From NCBI GenBank assembly GCA_021777105.1, contig JAIQZQ010000055.1, positions 1 through 61,799 on the forward strand: a stretch of DNA of 61,799 nucleotides, read 5' to 3'. Below the pieces are notes generated by a model. That model was given only the letters and a program-made list of their open reading frames with translations, was not told where the DNA came from and ran no database searches. The DNA is from Candidatus Anammoxibacter sp. (GTDB lineage: Bacteria; Planctomycetota; Brocadiia; Brocadiales; Anammoxibacteraceae). Below, in pieces: positions 27,139 through 35,158 of the stretch. Within the stretch, counting starts at the first letter, position 1. The number at the start of each line of letters is the position of its first letter. The position numbers and the translations under genes were made by a program.

Positions 27139-27705
27139 TAATTTAATCTCCTTTACGAGTAATGTTTAAACCTGAACGGAGCTACTGATAACAGTAAATA
27201 TATTATTGATCAAACTATTAAGGAGTTGCTCACAAATCAATATTGCGCCAATAAAACAAGCTTTAGCGTTAATTAGCAGACAATACAATAGTTGCGCCTT
27301 ATTTTACATTGAAAAAAATATTGCATAGTATAAAACCTTTCCTCAAAGATTTCCACGATTTATTCTGTTAAAAACGCCTTTAAATAAAAAACATTTACAA
27401 GAGGCTTTCTAATCCGCGGCAATCAGGCCTTTATTTACGCATAATCGTTAACATCTATAAGTAAATATTATGTAGTGAAGACATTCATGATTTTTATAAA
27501 AACGTTATTGCCGCAGCGTCAACCACCCTATATTCAGGCTCAATTTAATCGCAAAGCAACACATTGAGCCCATAAAAAAAATGCTGTTAACTTTATGACA
27601 CGCCTAAAAACAGTTTGTAAAAATAAAATAGGCCCACTAGTTACTTCTATGTTATAATTAAACTTTATTTTATACTGATTAACGACAAAGTTTTAAAACG
27701 AACGA
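27139..27705. other. Divergent intergenic region between PilZ and mobA genes
   Basis: 567 bp without a gene I can support. A TATAAT hexamer occurs at 27653-27658, about 48 bp before mobA, but without a recognisable -35 box. No riboswitch fold such as the molybdenum-cofactor motif was identified by eye. Confidence 0.5.
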
Positions 27706-28275
27706 ATGGACGCTGTAATACTCGCAGGCGGCAAAAGCAGCAGAATGGGGAGGAACAAGGCGTTTCTCGAATTAGACGGCAAAACTTTTTTGCAGCGTCA
27801 ACTTGAACTGCTTCGGGATCAATTTGACAACGTAATGATATCCGCAAATTCAAATCATGATTACAACACCTTTAATGCGCCGGTTTTGAATGACATCATG
27901 CCTGAAAAAGGCCCTATCGGCGGTATTTACACCGGACTAGTCAATTCCACCGGCTTTTACACCTTCTTTTTTGCGTGCGATATGCCGTTTTTAGACAAAG
28001 GCCTGATTGATAGGCTCAAAGAGCGGGCTAAGGGCGTAGATGTTGTCGCCCCGCAAAACGGCGGCATGATGGAACCGCTTCACGCTATATACTCAAAAAA
28101 TTGCATAGAGCCGATTAAACGGCAAATTGAAAAAAACGATCTAAAAATAACCAATTTTTTTGAGCAGGTAAAAGTGAATCTGGTAAAAATTGACAAACTT
28201 GAGTTATCAAAAAGTTATAAAAACTCTTTAACAAACATGAACACGCCGGATGATATTAAAAGGTTAAACTGTTAA
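27706..28275 (+). CDS. mobA: Molybdenum cofactor guanylyltransferase MobA
   Basis: MobA transfers GMP from GTP to molybdopterin to make the dinucleotide cofactor of DMSO-reductase-type enzymes. The N-terminus MDAVILAGGKSSRMGRNKAF is the nucleotidyltransferase P-loop and is diagnostic. It continues with the DIMPEKGPIGGIYTGL segment, ACDMPFLDKGLI (metal-binding D) and NGGMMEPLHAIYSK, and ends with NMNTPDDIK. At 189 residues it has family length. It starts the redox block, implying molybdo-enzymes elsewhere in the genome. Confidence 0.95.
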   Translation: MDAVILAGGKSSRMGRNKAFLELDGKTFLQRQLELLRDQFDNVMISANSNHDYNTFNAPVLNDIMPEKGPIGGIYTGLVNSTGFYTFFFACDMPFLDKGLIDRLKERAKGVDVVAPQNGGMMEPLHAIYSKNCIEPIKRQIEKNDLKITNFFEQVKVNLVKIDKLELSKSYKNSLTNMNTPDDIKRLNC

Positions 28276-28413
28276 ACTGATAAATTATTATCTGTCGAGC
28301 GCTAACTGCGCATCCTTGCAAAGGTTGAAATGTTTACAAAGGTTTTGTTATTATAAGGCTACAAATTTAATATTAAGAATTCTAAAATCAGAAAATCCAT
28401 AAGGAGGTATTCT

Positions 28414-28905
28414 ATGAAACTTGACACCAGCGGCGACGAAATTAAGATTTATGATTTTAACGATCTGGAAGCGTTTAAAATAGGCCGCCATTTAGAAGAA
28501 GAAGGCATTGCCTTTTACGAAAAGCTCCTTAATGAAAACACAAGCGACACTTCCGTTCAAGAGGTTGTTGGCAAACTGCTAAAGGAAGAGCGGGAACATC
28601 TTATAGTTTTGCAGGATAAAATCGAGGAAATGACAGCGGTCGACGGCGACGGTTTTGAAGAAGAGAGCTTTGAAGACATTGTAGACACCAAAGTTTTTTC
28701 TCACTTTGAGACACTGAAAGGGAAAAAGGATATTTTTCATAATAGGAATGAGGCCATAGAATTTGGTATAATAATCGAAAAAATTGCGGTTGATTTTTAC
28801 AAGGCTATCCTTAAAAACACTGAAAACGAAAAAGGCAGAAACGCCATTAATGATTTAATCACGCAGGAAGTTGCCCATATCGACAGTTTAAACAAATTAG
28901 TTTAA
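28414..28905 (+). CDS. Ferritin-like / rubrerythrin-type diiron protein
   Basis: The 163-residue four-helix protein shows paired diiron motifs of the rubrerythrin type: E-E-E-G-I-A-F-Y with EEREHL in the first half, and IIEKIAVDFYKAIL with QEVAHI in the second. There is no rubredoxin domain. Such proteins act in peroxide reduction or iron handling in anaerobes. A GGAGG site precedes the ATG. The iscU-like gene follows, fitting a metal/redox operon. Confidence 0.82.
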   Translation: MKLDTSGDEIKIYDFNDLEAFKIGRHLEEEGIAFYEKLLNENTSDTSVQEVVGKLLKEEREHLIVLQDKIEEMTAVDGDGFEEESFEDIVDTKVFSHFETLKGKKDIFHNRNEAIEFGIIIEKIAVDFYKAILKNTENEKGRNAINDLITQEVAHIDSLNKLV

Positions 28906-28923
28906 ATAATCAGATTTCAAATT

Positions 28924-28940
28924 CCGGCTTTTTTTGCCGG
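28924..28940 (+). terminator. Short CCGGC/GCCGG hairpin between ferritin-like and iscU genes
   Basis: A five-bp GC stem encloses a seven-T loop in the 59-bp gap. Too short for a strong terminator; may attenuate or stabilise the transcript. Confidence 0.25.
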
Positions 28941-28964
28941 TTATTATTCGTGAAGGAGCATGTT

Positions 28965-29369
28965 ATGAGTGAAGATAAGCCAAAAGGCCCATATAGCGAC
29001 AAAGTGATGGAGCATTTTGAGAACCCGAGAAACATGGGAGATTTAGAAGAGGCCAGCTCAATCGGCACTGTTGGAAATCCAAAATGCGGCGATGTAATGA
29101 AACTTTTTTTAAAAATAGAAGAGAACGTCATTGTTGACGCCAAATTCAAGACGTTTGGCTGCGGAGCGGCTATAGCCACAAGCAGCATGGCAACGGAACT
29201 TATCATCGGCAAAACAATTGACGAGGCCAGAAACGTGACTAATTCAGCGGTTGCCGAGGCTTTGGGCGGGCTTCCGCCGGCAAAAATGCACTGTTCAGTG
29301 CTTGCAAAAGAGGGCATCGACGCGGCCATTGACGAATATTTAAAGAAAACCGGCAAGGAAGAGGGGTAA
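28965..29369 (+). CDS. IscU/NifU-type Fe-S cluster scaffold
   Basis: The 134-residue scaffold builds Fe-S clusters before transfer to apoproteins. All three ligand Cys are present: G-N-P-K-C-G-D, KTFGCGAAIATSSM and AKMHCSVLAKEGI, in the canonical order. DKVMEHFENPRNMGDLEEAS is the family N-terminus. No cysteine desulfurase is adjacent. I start at ATG 28965 because GAAGGAG lies six bases before it; an upstream in-frame GTG overlaps that site. The oxidoreductase gene starts one base after its stop, so they are probably coupled. Confidence 0.93.
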   Translation: MSEDKPKGPYSDKVMEHFENPRNMGDLEEASSIGTVGNPKCGDVMKLFLKIEENVIVDAKFKTFGCGAAIATSSMATELIIGKTIDEARNVTNSAVAEALGGLPPAKMHCSVLAKEGIDAAIDEYLKKTGKEEG

Positions 29370-29370
29370 A

Positions 29371-30726
29371 ATGGTTGATTATTTGATAATCGGCAACGGT
29401 GTTGCCGGCCAGAAAGCGGCGGAAACAATCAGGCAAAACGACAACGACGGAAGCGTTGCCATTGTGTCTAATGAAGATTGCTATTTTTATTACAGGCCTC
29501 AGCTGCCTAAATTTATTGCCGGCAAAGTTAAAGAGCGGGCTCTGTTTGCCAAAACAAAAAGCTTTTATGAAGGCAATAATATTGACTTAAAATTAGGAGC
29601 AAAGGCAAAAAAGATAATTCCGGATAAAAACCAGGTTGAGCTTGATAACGGAGAGACTATTGAATACGGCAAGCTACTTTTGACGCCTGGCGGCAAATTG
29701 ATTTCAAAAAATTATCCGGGTTCAGATAAAACAGACGATGTAATCGGGCTTAAGACATTTAACGACGCAAACAACATTAAGGAAAAGCTTAAAGATGTTA
29801 AAAACGCGGTTGTTATAGGCGATAGTTTCCTGGCAACGTTTCTTACCGAAGCTTTTAACGAGCATGGCGTTTCTGTAACTTACATTATAAGAAATGACAG
29901 GCTTTTTCCGGAACTTATTGATGTTGACGCCTCTAAACTTTTAGAACTCAGGTTTCAGCTTAAAGGAATAAACCTGGTAAAAGGAACCGACATAAAAGAT
30001 ATTTCGGTTCGCAACGGCTCCGTTTACGGATTAAACACCACCGACGGCAAGTTTATTGACTGTCAGTTAATTGGTATAGCCGACGGACTAGAGCCGGACA
30101 TTCAATTTCTGACCGACAGCGGAATTAATCTGGACGAAGGCATTCTAGTTGACGGCTCAATGAAGACAAATGTTCCAAACATATTTGCGGCAGGCGACGC
30201 CACTCAGTTAGGGACGGGCGACAAGTCAATGCCCCAAATAAATGTCAGGTGGCTAAAGGCGTGGAAGCAAGGGATTGTGGCGGGAAGAAACATGACCGGC
30301 GCAAACGAAAATTACGACGAATTTGATTGCTTTGCATCAACCCAGATTTACGGGGTCGATATGGTTTCTATAGGAATATCCAATCCAACCAATGGGAAAT
30401 ACAAAATTATGCGCGGCGACTATCCTCACCCGGATATTGACGTGTACAAGAAACTGGTGTTGGAGGACGAAACAATAGTAGGCGCGCTTTTAGTCGGCAG
30501 CGTGCACGAGGCGACTGCGCTTGCAAAGGCAATTTCCGGGAAAAAGAAGGTGTCTGAAGTTGACCAAACATTGATTAAACAGTTGTTTGATCTGCATTAC
30601 GTCACAACCCCTCATAGAGGTGTAATATGCCCTGTCTGCAAACTTCAAATGTCGCTCGGCCCAAATGTAAAACCAGGCGACACAGTGACATGCCCGGCGT
30701 GCGGTATTGAGATAAAGGTTAAATAA
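29371..30726 (+). CDS. FAD-dependent pyridine nucleotide-disulfide-type oxidoreductase with C-terminal zinc ribbon
   Basis: The 451-residue flavoprotein belongs to the NADH:rubredoxin reductase/NirB-like group. The FAD site is VDYLIIGNGVAGQKAAETIR (G-x-G-x-x-G), and the second FAD motif is PNIFAAGDATQL. The internal NAD(P) motif, usually GGGxxGxE, reads VVIGDSFLATFLTEAF and is degenerate. The last 32 residues add a rubredoxin-like or zinc-ribbon module with C420-x-x-C423 and C441-x-x-C444. It starts one base after the IscU stop and precedes a ferritin-like gene. A role in electron delivery to diiron or Fe-S proteins is likely but unproven. Confidence 0.85.
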   Translation: MVDYLIIGNGVAGQKAAETIRQNDNDGSVAIVSNEDCYFYYRPQLPKFIAGKVKERALFAKTKSFYEGNNIDLKLGAKAKKIIPDKNQVELDNGETIEYGKLLLTPGGKLISKNYPGSDKTDDVIGLKTFNDANNIKEKLKDVKNAVVIGDSFLATFLTEAFNEHGVSVTYIIRNDRLFPELIDVDASKLLELRFQLKGINLVKGTDIKDISVRNGSVYGLNTTDGKFIDCQLIGIADGLEPDIQFLTDSGINLDEGILVDGSMKTNVPNIFAAGDATQLGTGDKSMPQINVRWLKAWKQGIVAGRNMTGANENYDEFDCFASTQIYGVDMVSIGISNPTNGKYKIMRGDYPHPDIDVYKKLVLEDETIVGALLVGSVHEATALAKAISGKKKVSEVDQTLIKQLFDLHYVTTPHRGVICPVCKLQMSLGPNVKPGDTVTCPACGIEIKVK

Positions 30727-30794
30727 TCCTGTTTACGCGTCTCTATCCGCGCAACCTCTTTATATTTTTCTAACTAAATTTTTTTAATCTGAAA

Positions 30795-31028
30795 ATGGCT
30801 ACAAACGAAAAAGCTATTTTAGAAGAGTCCATACAATCAGTGGTAATGGCGTTAGGCAGAGAGCAAAACGCCATTGAATTCTATAACTATTTATCAGAAA
30901 CCATTCCGGTGGAAAAAGCAAAACAGTTTTTTAAAGAGATGGCTCTACGCGAGACTGAAGATTACGAAGAGCTGGAAAGGTTTCTGGAAAAACTGAAAAA
31001 AGAAGATGAAGGAGTTAACAAATCATGA
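30795..31028 (+). CDS. Half-size ferritin-like helical protein
   Basis: This 77-residue protein resembles one helix pair of a rubrerythrin: G-R-E-Q-N-A-I-E-F-Y with a second helix RETEDYEELERFLEKLKKED. The second motif ends E-T-E-D where E-x-x-H would be expected, so diiron binding would need dimerisation or may be lost. It overlaps the following FAD-oxidase gene by four bases (ATGA), showing translational coupling. Function unknown. Confidence 0.7.
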   Translation: MATNEKAILEESIQSVVMALGREQNAIEFYNYLSETIPVEKAKQFFKEMALRETEDYEELERFLEKLKKEDEGVNKS

Positions 31029-32476
31029 GTCTATTCGGCAAAGATAAATCAACAAAACCGGAAAAACCGGAAAATACTGTAGAAAAAGCAAACCCCGGAG
31101 ATGTCAAAAAAGCGATTGAAGAGCTAAGCAATTCGCTGGGAAAAGAGCGCGTGCTCAGCAATATTGAAGAGCGAATCTGCTACTCGTTTGACGGCACAAA
31201 ACAAAAGGCGCTGCCTGATGTGGTTGTAAAACCCGAGACGACCGACCATGTGTCGGTGGTGGCAAAAATAGCGAACAAATTCGCAATCCCTATTTACGCC
31301 CGCGGAGCAGGCACCGGACTAACAGGCGGGGCCGTGCCTATCCAGGGCGGCATTGTGCTTGACATAATGAAGATGAACAGGATACTTGAAATATGCCCTC
31401 AAGACCTTACCGCCACTGTTGAACCGGCTGTAATAACAAAACATCTGCAAAACGAAGTGGCCAAAGACCACCTGTTTTACCCTCCTGATCCGTCAAGCGC
31501 AGACTCCTCAACCCTTGGAGGCAACGTGGCTGAATGCGCCGGCGGCATTACAGGATTGAAATACGGCGTTACCAGAAACTACATCCTGGCGCTGGAAGTT
31601 GTGCTGGCTGACGGCACGGTGATGAACGTGGGCAGAAAGACTTTAAAAAGCGTGACCGGTTATGATTTAACCAGACTGTTTGTCGGCTCTGAAGGCACGC
31701 TCGGCATATTCACCAAAATAACAGTCAGACTTATACCGCAACCTCAGACTATTTTGACTGTGCTTGCGTATTACAACAATGTTGACGACGCGCTTCATAC
31801 GGCGGATATGGTTATTGACCAAAATATTTTCCCGCGAACACTGGAGCTGATGGACGAGACAAGTATAACTGCCGTAAAGAACTACGGAAACCTTAAGATT
31901 CCGGATGGAACCAAAGCCCTTCTCATTATTGATGTTGACGGCCACGAAGCCGCGGTTAAGGAAGAGTTAAGCGTAGTAGAGGAGGCATGTCGCAAAAACA
32001 ACGCTATTGAGCTTGTACGGGCAAACACCCAGGAAGAGCGCGACTCCCTCTGGGCGGTGCGAAGGTCTATTTCACCGGCTTTGTTTAAAATAGCTCCGCT
32101 AAAAATTAATGAGGATATCTGCGTTCCGCGAAGCAAAATCAAAACAATCCTGGACAAAGTCAAAACATCGCTTGAAGGCAGCTCCATACTCATGGCAAGT
32201 TTCGGTCATATCGGCGACGGAAACATACACCTGAACTATATGCACCACGAAGATCAAAAAGAAGAGGTTCACAGACTTGTAACTCAGATATTTAAGGATG
32301 TGGTTGACCTTGGCGGCACAATCTCAGGCGAGCATGGAATCGGGACGACCAAGAAAGAGTTTATAAGGACGGAACTCTCGCCCGGCGAATTTAAGATAAT
32401 GACGGACTTAAAAAGATTCTTTGACCCTAAAAACATCTTAAACCCAGGCAAAATGTTTCCTGCGGAAGCTTTGTAA
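31025..32476 (+). CDS. GlcD-type FAD-linked oxidase (glycolate/D-lactate dehydrogenase)
   Basis: The 483-residue enzyme oxidises a 2-hydroxyacid using FAD. The FAD-binding domain has ARGAGTGLTGGAVPIQGGI with YPPDPSSADSSTLGGNVAEC and GVTRNYILALEVVLADGTV, and the motif VGSEGTLGIFTKIT. The C-terminal domain has SFGHIGDGNIHLNYMHHEDQ and TISGEHGIGTTKKEF, which hold the metal/substrate residues. The first 30 residues are a polar lead. It overlaps the small ferritin-like gene by four bases, and an Fe-S partner follows at 32689. Substrate cannot be fixed by sequence. Confidence 0.93.
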   Translation: MSLFGKDKSTKPEKPENTVEKANPGDVKKAIEELSNSLGKERVLSNIEERICYSFDGTKQKALPDVVVKPETTDHVSVVAKIANKFAIPIYARGAGTGLTGGAVPIQGGIVLDIMKMNRILEICPQDLTATVEPAVITKHLQNEVAKDHLFYPPDPSSADSSTLGGNVAECAGGITGLKYGVTRNYILALEVVLADGTVMNVGRKTLKSVTGYDLTRLFVGSEGTLGIFTKITVRLIPQPQTILTVLAYYNNVDDALHTADMVIDQNIFPRTLELMDETSITAVKNYGNLKIPDGTKALLIIDVDGHEAAVKEELSVVEEACRKNNAIELVRANTQEERDSLWAVRRSISPALFKIAPLKINEDICVPRSKIKTILDKVKTSLEGSSILMASFGHIGDGNIHLNYMHHEDQKEEVHRLVTQIFKDVVDLGGTISGEHGIGTTKKEFIRTELSPGEFKIMTDLKRFFDPKNILNPGKMFPAEAL

Positions 32477-32572
32477 ACGAGACCTCCGGCTTTGTTACTT
32501 GGCCGATGCAACCTTGTAGACTATTCAAGCATCTTAAATAATTGTATAAAAACCGCCCAAAGGGCGATTATT

Positions 32573-32602
32573 AGCGGCACAGGCATGCTTGCCTGCGCCG
32601 CT
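32573..32602 (+). terminator. GC-rich hairpin after the GlcD-like gene
   Basis: AGCGGCACAGGCA pairs with TGCCTGCGCCGCT around TGCT with one mismatch in 13 bp, in the 212-bp gap between the two oxidase genes. Poly-T is absent (ATTTATAAT follows), so it may reduce rather than end transcription. Confidence 0.45.
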
Positions 32603-32688
32603 ATTTATAATATTTATTAAAACCGCTCAATTTAGGTGACAGTTACAAATTCAAATCACGAATTTATTAAAGGATAGAGAATTTAATT

Positions 32689-33963
32689 ATGGGATATAAC
32701 TGGGAAGAAGAGATAGCAAAATGTTCAATGTGCGGCAAATGCCATTCGGTTTGCCCTGTTTATCTGGAAACCGGAGAGGAATCAATGGTTACCAGGGGCA
32801 GAATAAGCCTTGCCATGGCGCTTAGGGATCATGAAATCTCCTTAACCGACAAATTAAAGGATTCCGTTTACTCATGCAAAAAATGCCTGCGGTGCTGCAA
32901 AATATGCCCTTCGGATGTTAATTTTGAAGTGATTATACAATCCCTGCTGTATAGCGTTGCCGAAGAGATGGGCATACCGTTTCTGCCCAAAATGGTCTTC
33001 AGGCTGATATTGCCCAGAAGGTGGCTATTTGATTTGCTTCTTAAAGTAACATCATATACTCAAAAATTTACCCCTACTAAAAAAAGGGGCCCTATGCGCC
33101 ACTTGCCGCTTATGTTTATGGGAAACCGGTGGGTGCCCGCCCTTTCAAAGGGATCGGCTTTAAAACAGTTTGCCGGAGAGCATAAGGTTAAAAAACCAAA
33201 GATGAGAGTGGCCCTGTTTACAGGGTGCCTCATTAATTATGTTTACACAGACATAGCCGAAGCAATTATAGATGTGTTAAACCGTCTTGATATAGAGGTG
33301 GTAGTGCCGAAAGATCAATTGTGTTGCAGTTTGCCCGCTTTATCATTGGGCGACAGGAAAGCCGCCACTCTTCTAATGCAAAAAAATGCTAAATCACTTA
33401 GAGACGCCAATGTAGACGCAATAGTCGCGGGTTGCGGCAGTTGCACAAAATCATTAAAGAGCGATTATATGCATATTTTGGAAGATTCATGGGCGGATAT
33501 GTCGAAAAAAGTCTACGACATCTCCGAATTTATTGAGAAATTTACCACATACGAGACAAAGCCCATTGACAAAAAGGTCACATATCACGACCCATGCCAT
33601 CTGTTCTGGGCTCTGGATGTTGGCAAACAGCCGCGCGATCAGTTGAAAAGGTCGGCCAATTACATTGAGATGGAAGCAGCCTCAAACTGTTGCGGAGGCG
33701 GAGGCATATTTACCCTGCTGCATTACGACCTGACTCTAAAAATCATGAATAGAAAGATCGACACCATTGTCAAAACCGGGGCGCAGGTTGTGGCCACAAA
33801 CTGCCCGGGCTGCGTTATGCAAATAGCCGACGGCATTACAGGGCGCGGGTTGCGTATAAAATCGCTGCACACAATACAGGTGCTTCAAAGGGCATTGGTC
33901 GACGGCAAAAAGGATGAAGAAAATGCCGAAGCAGAAACTGTTGACGCTGAATTAAAGAGTTAA
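32689..33963 (+). CDS. GlcF-type Fe-S oxidoreductase subunit (two 4Fe-4S, two CCG domains)
   Basis: The 424-residue protein carries electrons from the FAD partner. Two ferredoxin-type sites are seen: C12-x-x-C15-x-x-C18-x-x-x-C22-P and C63-x-x-C66-x-x-C69-x-x-x-C73-P. Two cysteine-rich CCG domains follow: ALFTGCLINYVYTDI with QLCCSLPA, then TYHDPCHLF with NCCGGGGIF and NCPGCVMQI. This layout matches GlcF/heterodisulfide-reductase-D-like subunits. With the FAD oxidase upstream and a c-type cytochrome downstream it may form a lactate or glycolate electron chain. Start ATG follows AAAGGA. Confidence 0.92.
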   Translation: MGYNWEEEIAKCSMCGKCHSVCPVYLETGEESMVTRGRISLAMALRDHEISLTDKLKDSVYSCKKCLRCCKICPSDVNFEVIIQSLLYSVAEEMGIPFLPKMVFRLILPRRWLFDLLLKVTSYTQKFTPTKKRGPMRHLPLMFMGNRWVPALSKGSALKQFAGEHKVKKPKMRVALFTGCLINYVYTDIAEAIIDVLNRLDIEVVVPKDQLCCSLPALSLGDRKAATLLMQKNAKSLRDANVDAIVAGCGSCTKSLKSDYMHILEDSWADMSKKVYDISEFIEKFTTYETKPIDKKVTYHDPCHLFWALDVGKQPRDQLKRSANYIEMEAASNCCGGGGIFTLLHYDLTLKIMNRKIDTIVKTGAQVVATNCPGCVMQIADGITGRGLRIKSLHTIQVLQRALVDGKKDEENAEAETVDAELKS

Positions 33964-34021
33964 TTTTTATCCCTTTGAAAACAAATGAGAACATGGCAAG
34001 GCCCTGCCTTCTAACGAGCAT

Positions 34022-34750
34022 ATGAAAACTATCTCTAAATTCATTATTGTCCTTGCCGTCTTGTTTGCGTTTAGCCTGCCGGCATTCGCGCGAAACAAAG
34101 GCAGCGGCCATAAGTACGAAGCCTGGAACTTTCTTTACGAAGACAAATGCTCAAAATGCCACTCTCTTGGGATGGTATTTGCCGACACCAAGACGGAAAA
34201 TGAGTGGAGAGTATGCGTCAGGCGAATGATGCGCAAAAATCCCTTCTGGATAACTTATGGCGAAGGCGAACAAATTATAGCTGAGATTATAGGCGCAAGA
34301 AGCGAAAGCGTCGCCCCTTTTCACCAAAAGCATTGGTATGACAGGGCAGAACTGCTTTTTATAGACCGCTGCTCTAAATGCCATGAAATAAATGAAATAC
34401 TTTGCGAGGAGAAGACAAAGGAAGAGTGGAAAAAAACTGTTGTAAACATGCGCAACAAGGCCCCTGAACTGTTTAAGGATAAGGATATACCGATAATCGC
34501 CGACTTTCTTGCTAAACGAGGCAAATTGCTGCATGAAAATATATCCGCAAAGATTATGGTTAACAAATGTTTAATCTGCCACGAATGGGACAGAATGCTT
34601 CTGGAGCGAAAATCTAAAAATGATTGGGAAATATGTGTTCAAAGGATGAAAGAACTCGCAAAAAGAAATTTAAATATAGACTTGCTTACAAAACATGAAG
34701 AGCATGCAATAGTGAGTTTGCTTGTAAGAACGCAAGGTTTGGATAATTAA
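34022..34750 (+). CDS. Secreted tri-heme c-type cytochrome
   Basis: A signal peptide (residues 1-23, ending PAFA) precedes three C-x-x-C-H heme sites: C43-S-K-C-H47, C117-S-K-C-H and C183-L-I-C-H187. Each is followed about 12-14 residues later by a W-x-x-x-V/C-x-x-M pattern (E-W-R-V-C-V-R-R-M; EWKKTVVNM; DWEICVQRM), so the protein is a threefold repeat of about 70 residues. The Met in each unit could be the distal axial ligand. Periplasmic electron carrier is likely. It follows the GlcF-like gene by about 60 bp and may accept its electrons. No exact family was recognised. Confidence 0.85.
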   Translation: MKTISKFIIVLAVLFAFSLPAFARNKGSGHKYEAWNFLYEDKCSKCHSLGMVFADTKTENEWRVCVRRMMRKNPFWITYGEGEQIIAEIIGARSESVAPFHQKHWYDRAELLFIDRCSKCHEINEILCEEKTKEEWKKTVVNMRNKAPELFKDKDIPIIADFLAKRGKLLHENISAKIMVNKCLICHEWDRMLLERKSKNDWEICVQRMKELAKRNLNIDLLTKHEEHAIVSLLVRTQGLDN

Positions 34751-34823
34751 CGGCTTAAATCTAGCCAAAGATATTTGAAATATTTTTGGTTTAAACTGTG
34801 TTTAGATGTTTACTCGTTTTTTA

Positions 34824-35049
34824 AGTGACTAAAGTGATCTAAAGTTTCGGTATTTTGTTTATTGTAAAACCATCGCCGCAGGCGGTGGTGAAGACGTAAG
34901 CATTAAAAATCAGTCAATATTCCTAATAAAGCGCAATGGACGCTTCCAGAGCCAAACGTTTAACTCGCCACCAAAGGTGGCGAGTCTGGTATATATAAAA
35001 AGATCCCGAAACTTTAGATCATTTTTAACTTTAGATCACTTTAGTCACT
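34824..35049. repeat. MITE-like element with perfect 23-bp terminal inverted repeats
   Basis: The ends are exact inverse complements: AGTGACTAAAGTGATCTAAAGTT (34824-34846) and its complement at 35027-35049. A second copy of the inner part of the arm (GATCTAAAGTTTCGG complement) lies at 35005-35020. The 226-bp element has no coding capacity and contains a perfect hairpin, ACTCGCCACC-AAA-GGTGGCGAGT (34963-34985). These are marks of a non-autonomous miniature transposable element or a structured intergenic repeat. No target-site duplication is obvious. Confidence 0.65.
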
Positions 35050-35094
35050 CTAATCTTGTAACCGTAACCCATTAATATATAAGACTTTCTACTC

Positions 35095-35119
35095 ATTCTG
35101 AGAGATAAATCCTCAGAAT
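35095..35119 (+). promoter_or_regulatory. Hairpin in the flavodiiron protein leader
   Basis: ATTCTGAG (35095-35102) and CTCAGAAT (35112-35119) pair perfectly around nine bases, 40 bp before the start codon. It could be an operator for an oxygen or NO regulator or a transcript stem. Confidence 0.35.
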
Positions 35120-35158
35120 CACGGAGTAAAAATCTAACAACATTTGGAAGGAGGGTGT

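Larger units (their letters stand above)
34751..35158. other. Intergenic region with MITE-like element and fprA leader
   Basis: No gene is seen. Most of the stretch is an inverted-repeat element (34824-35049). After it comes an 8-bp hairpin (35095-35119) and then GGAAGGAGG before the flavodiiron gene. Confidence 0.6.
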
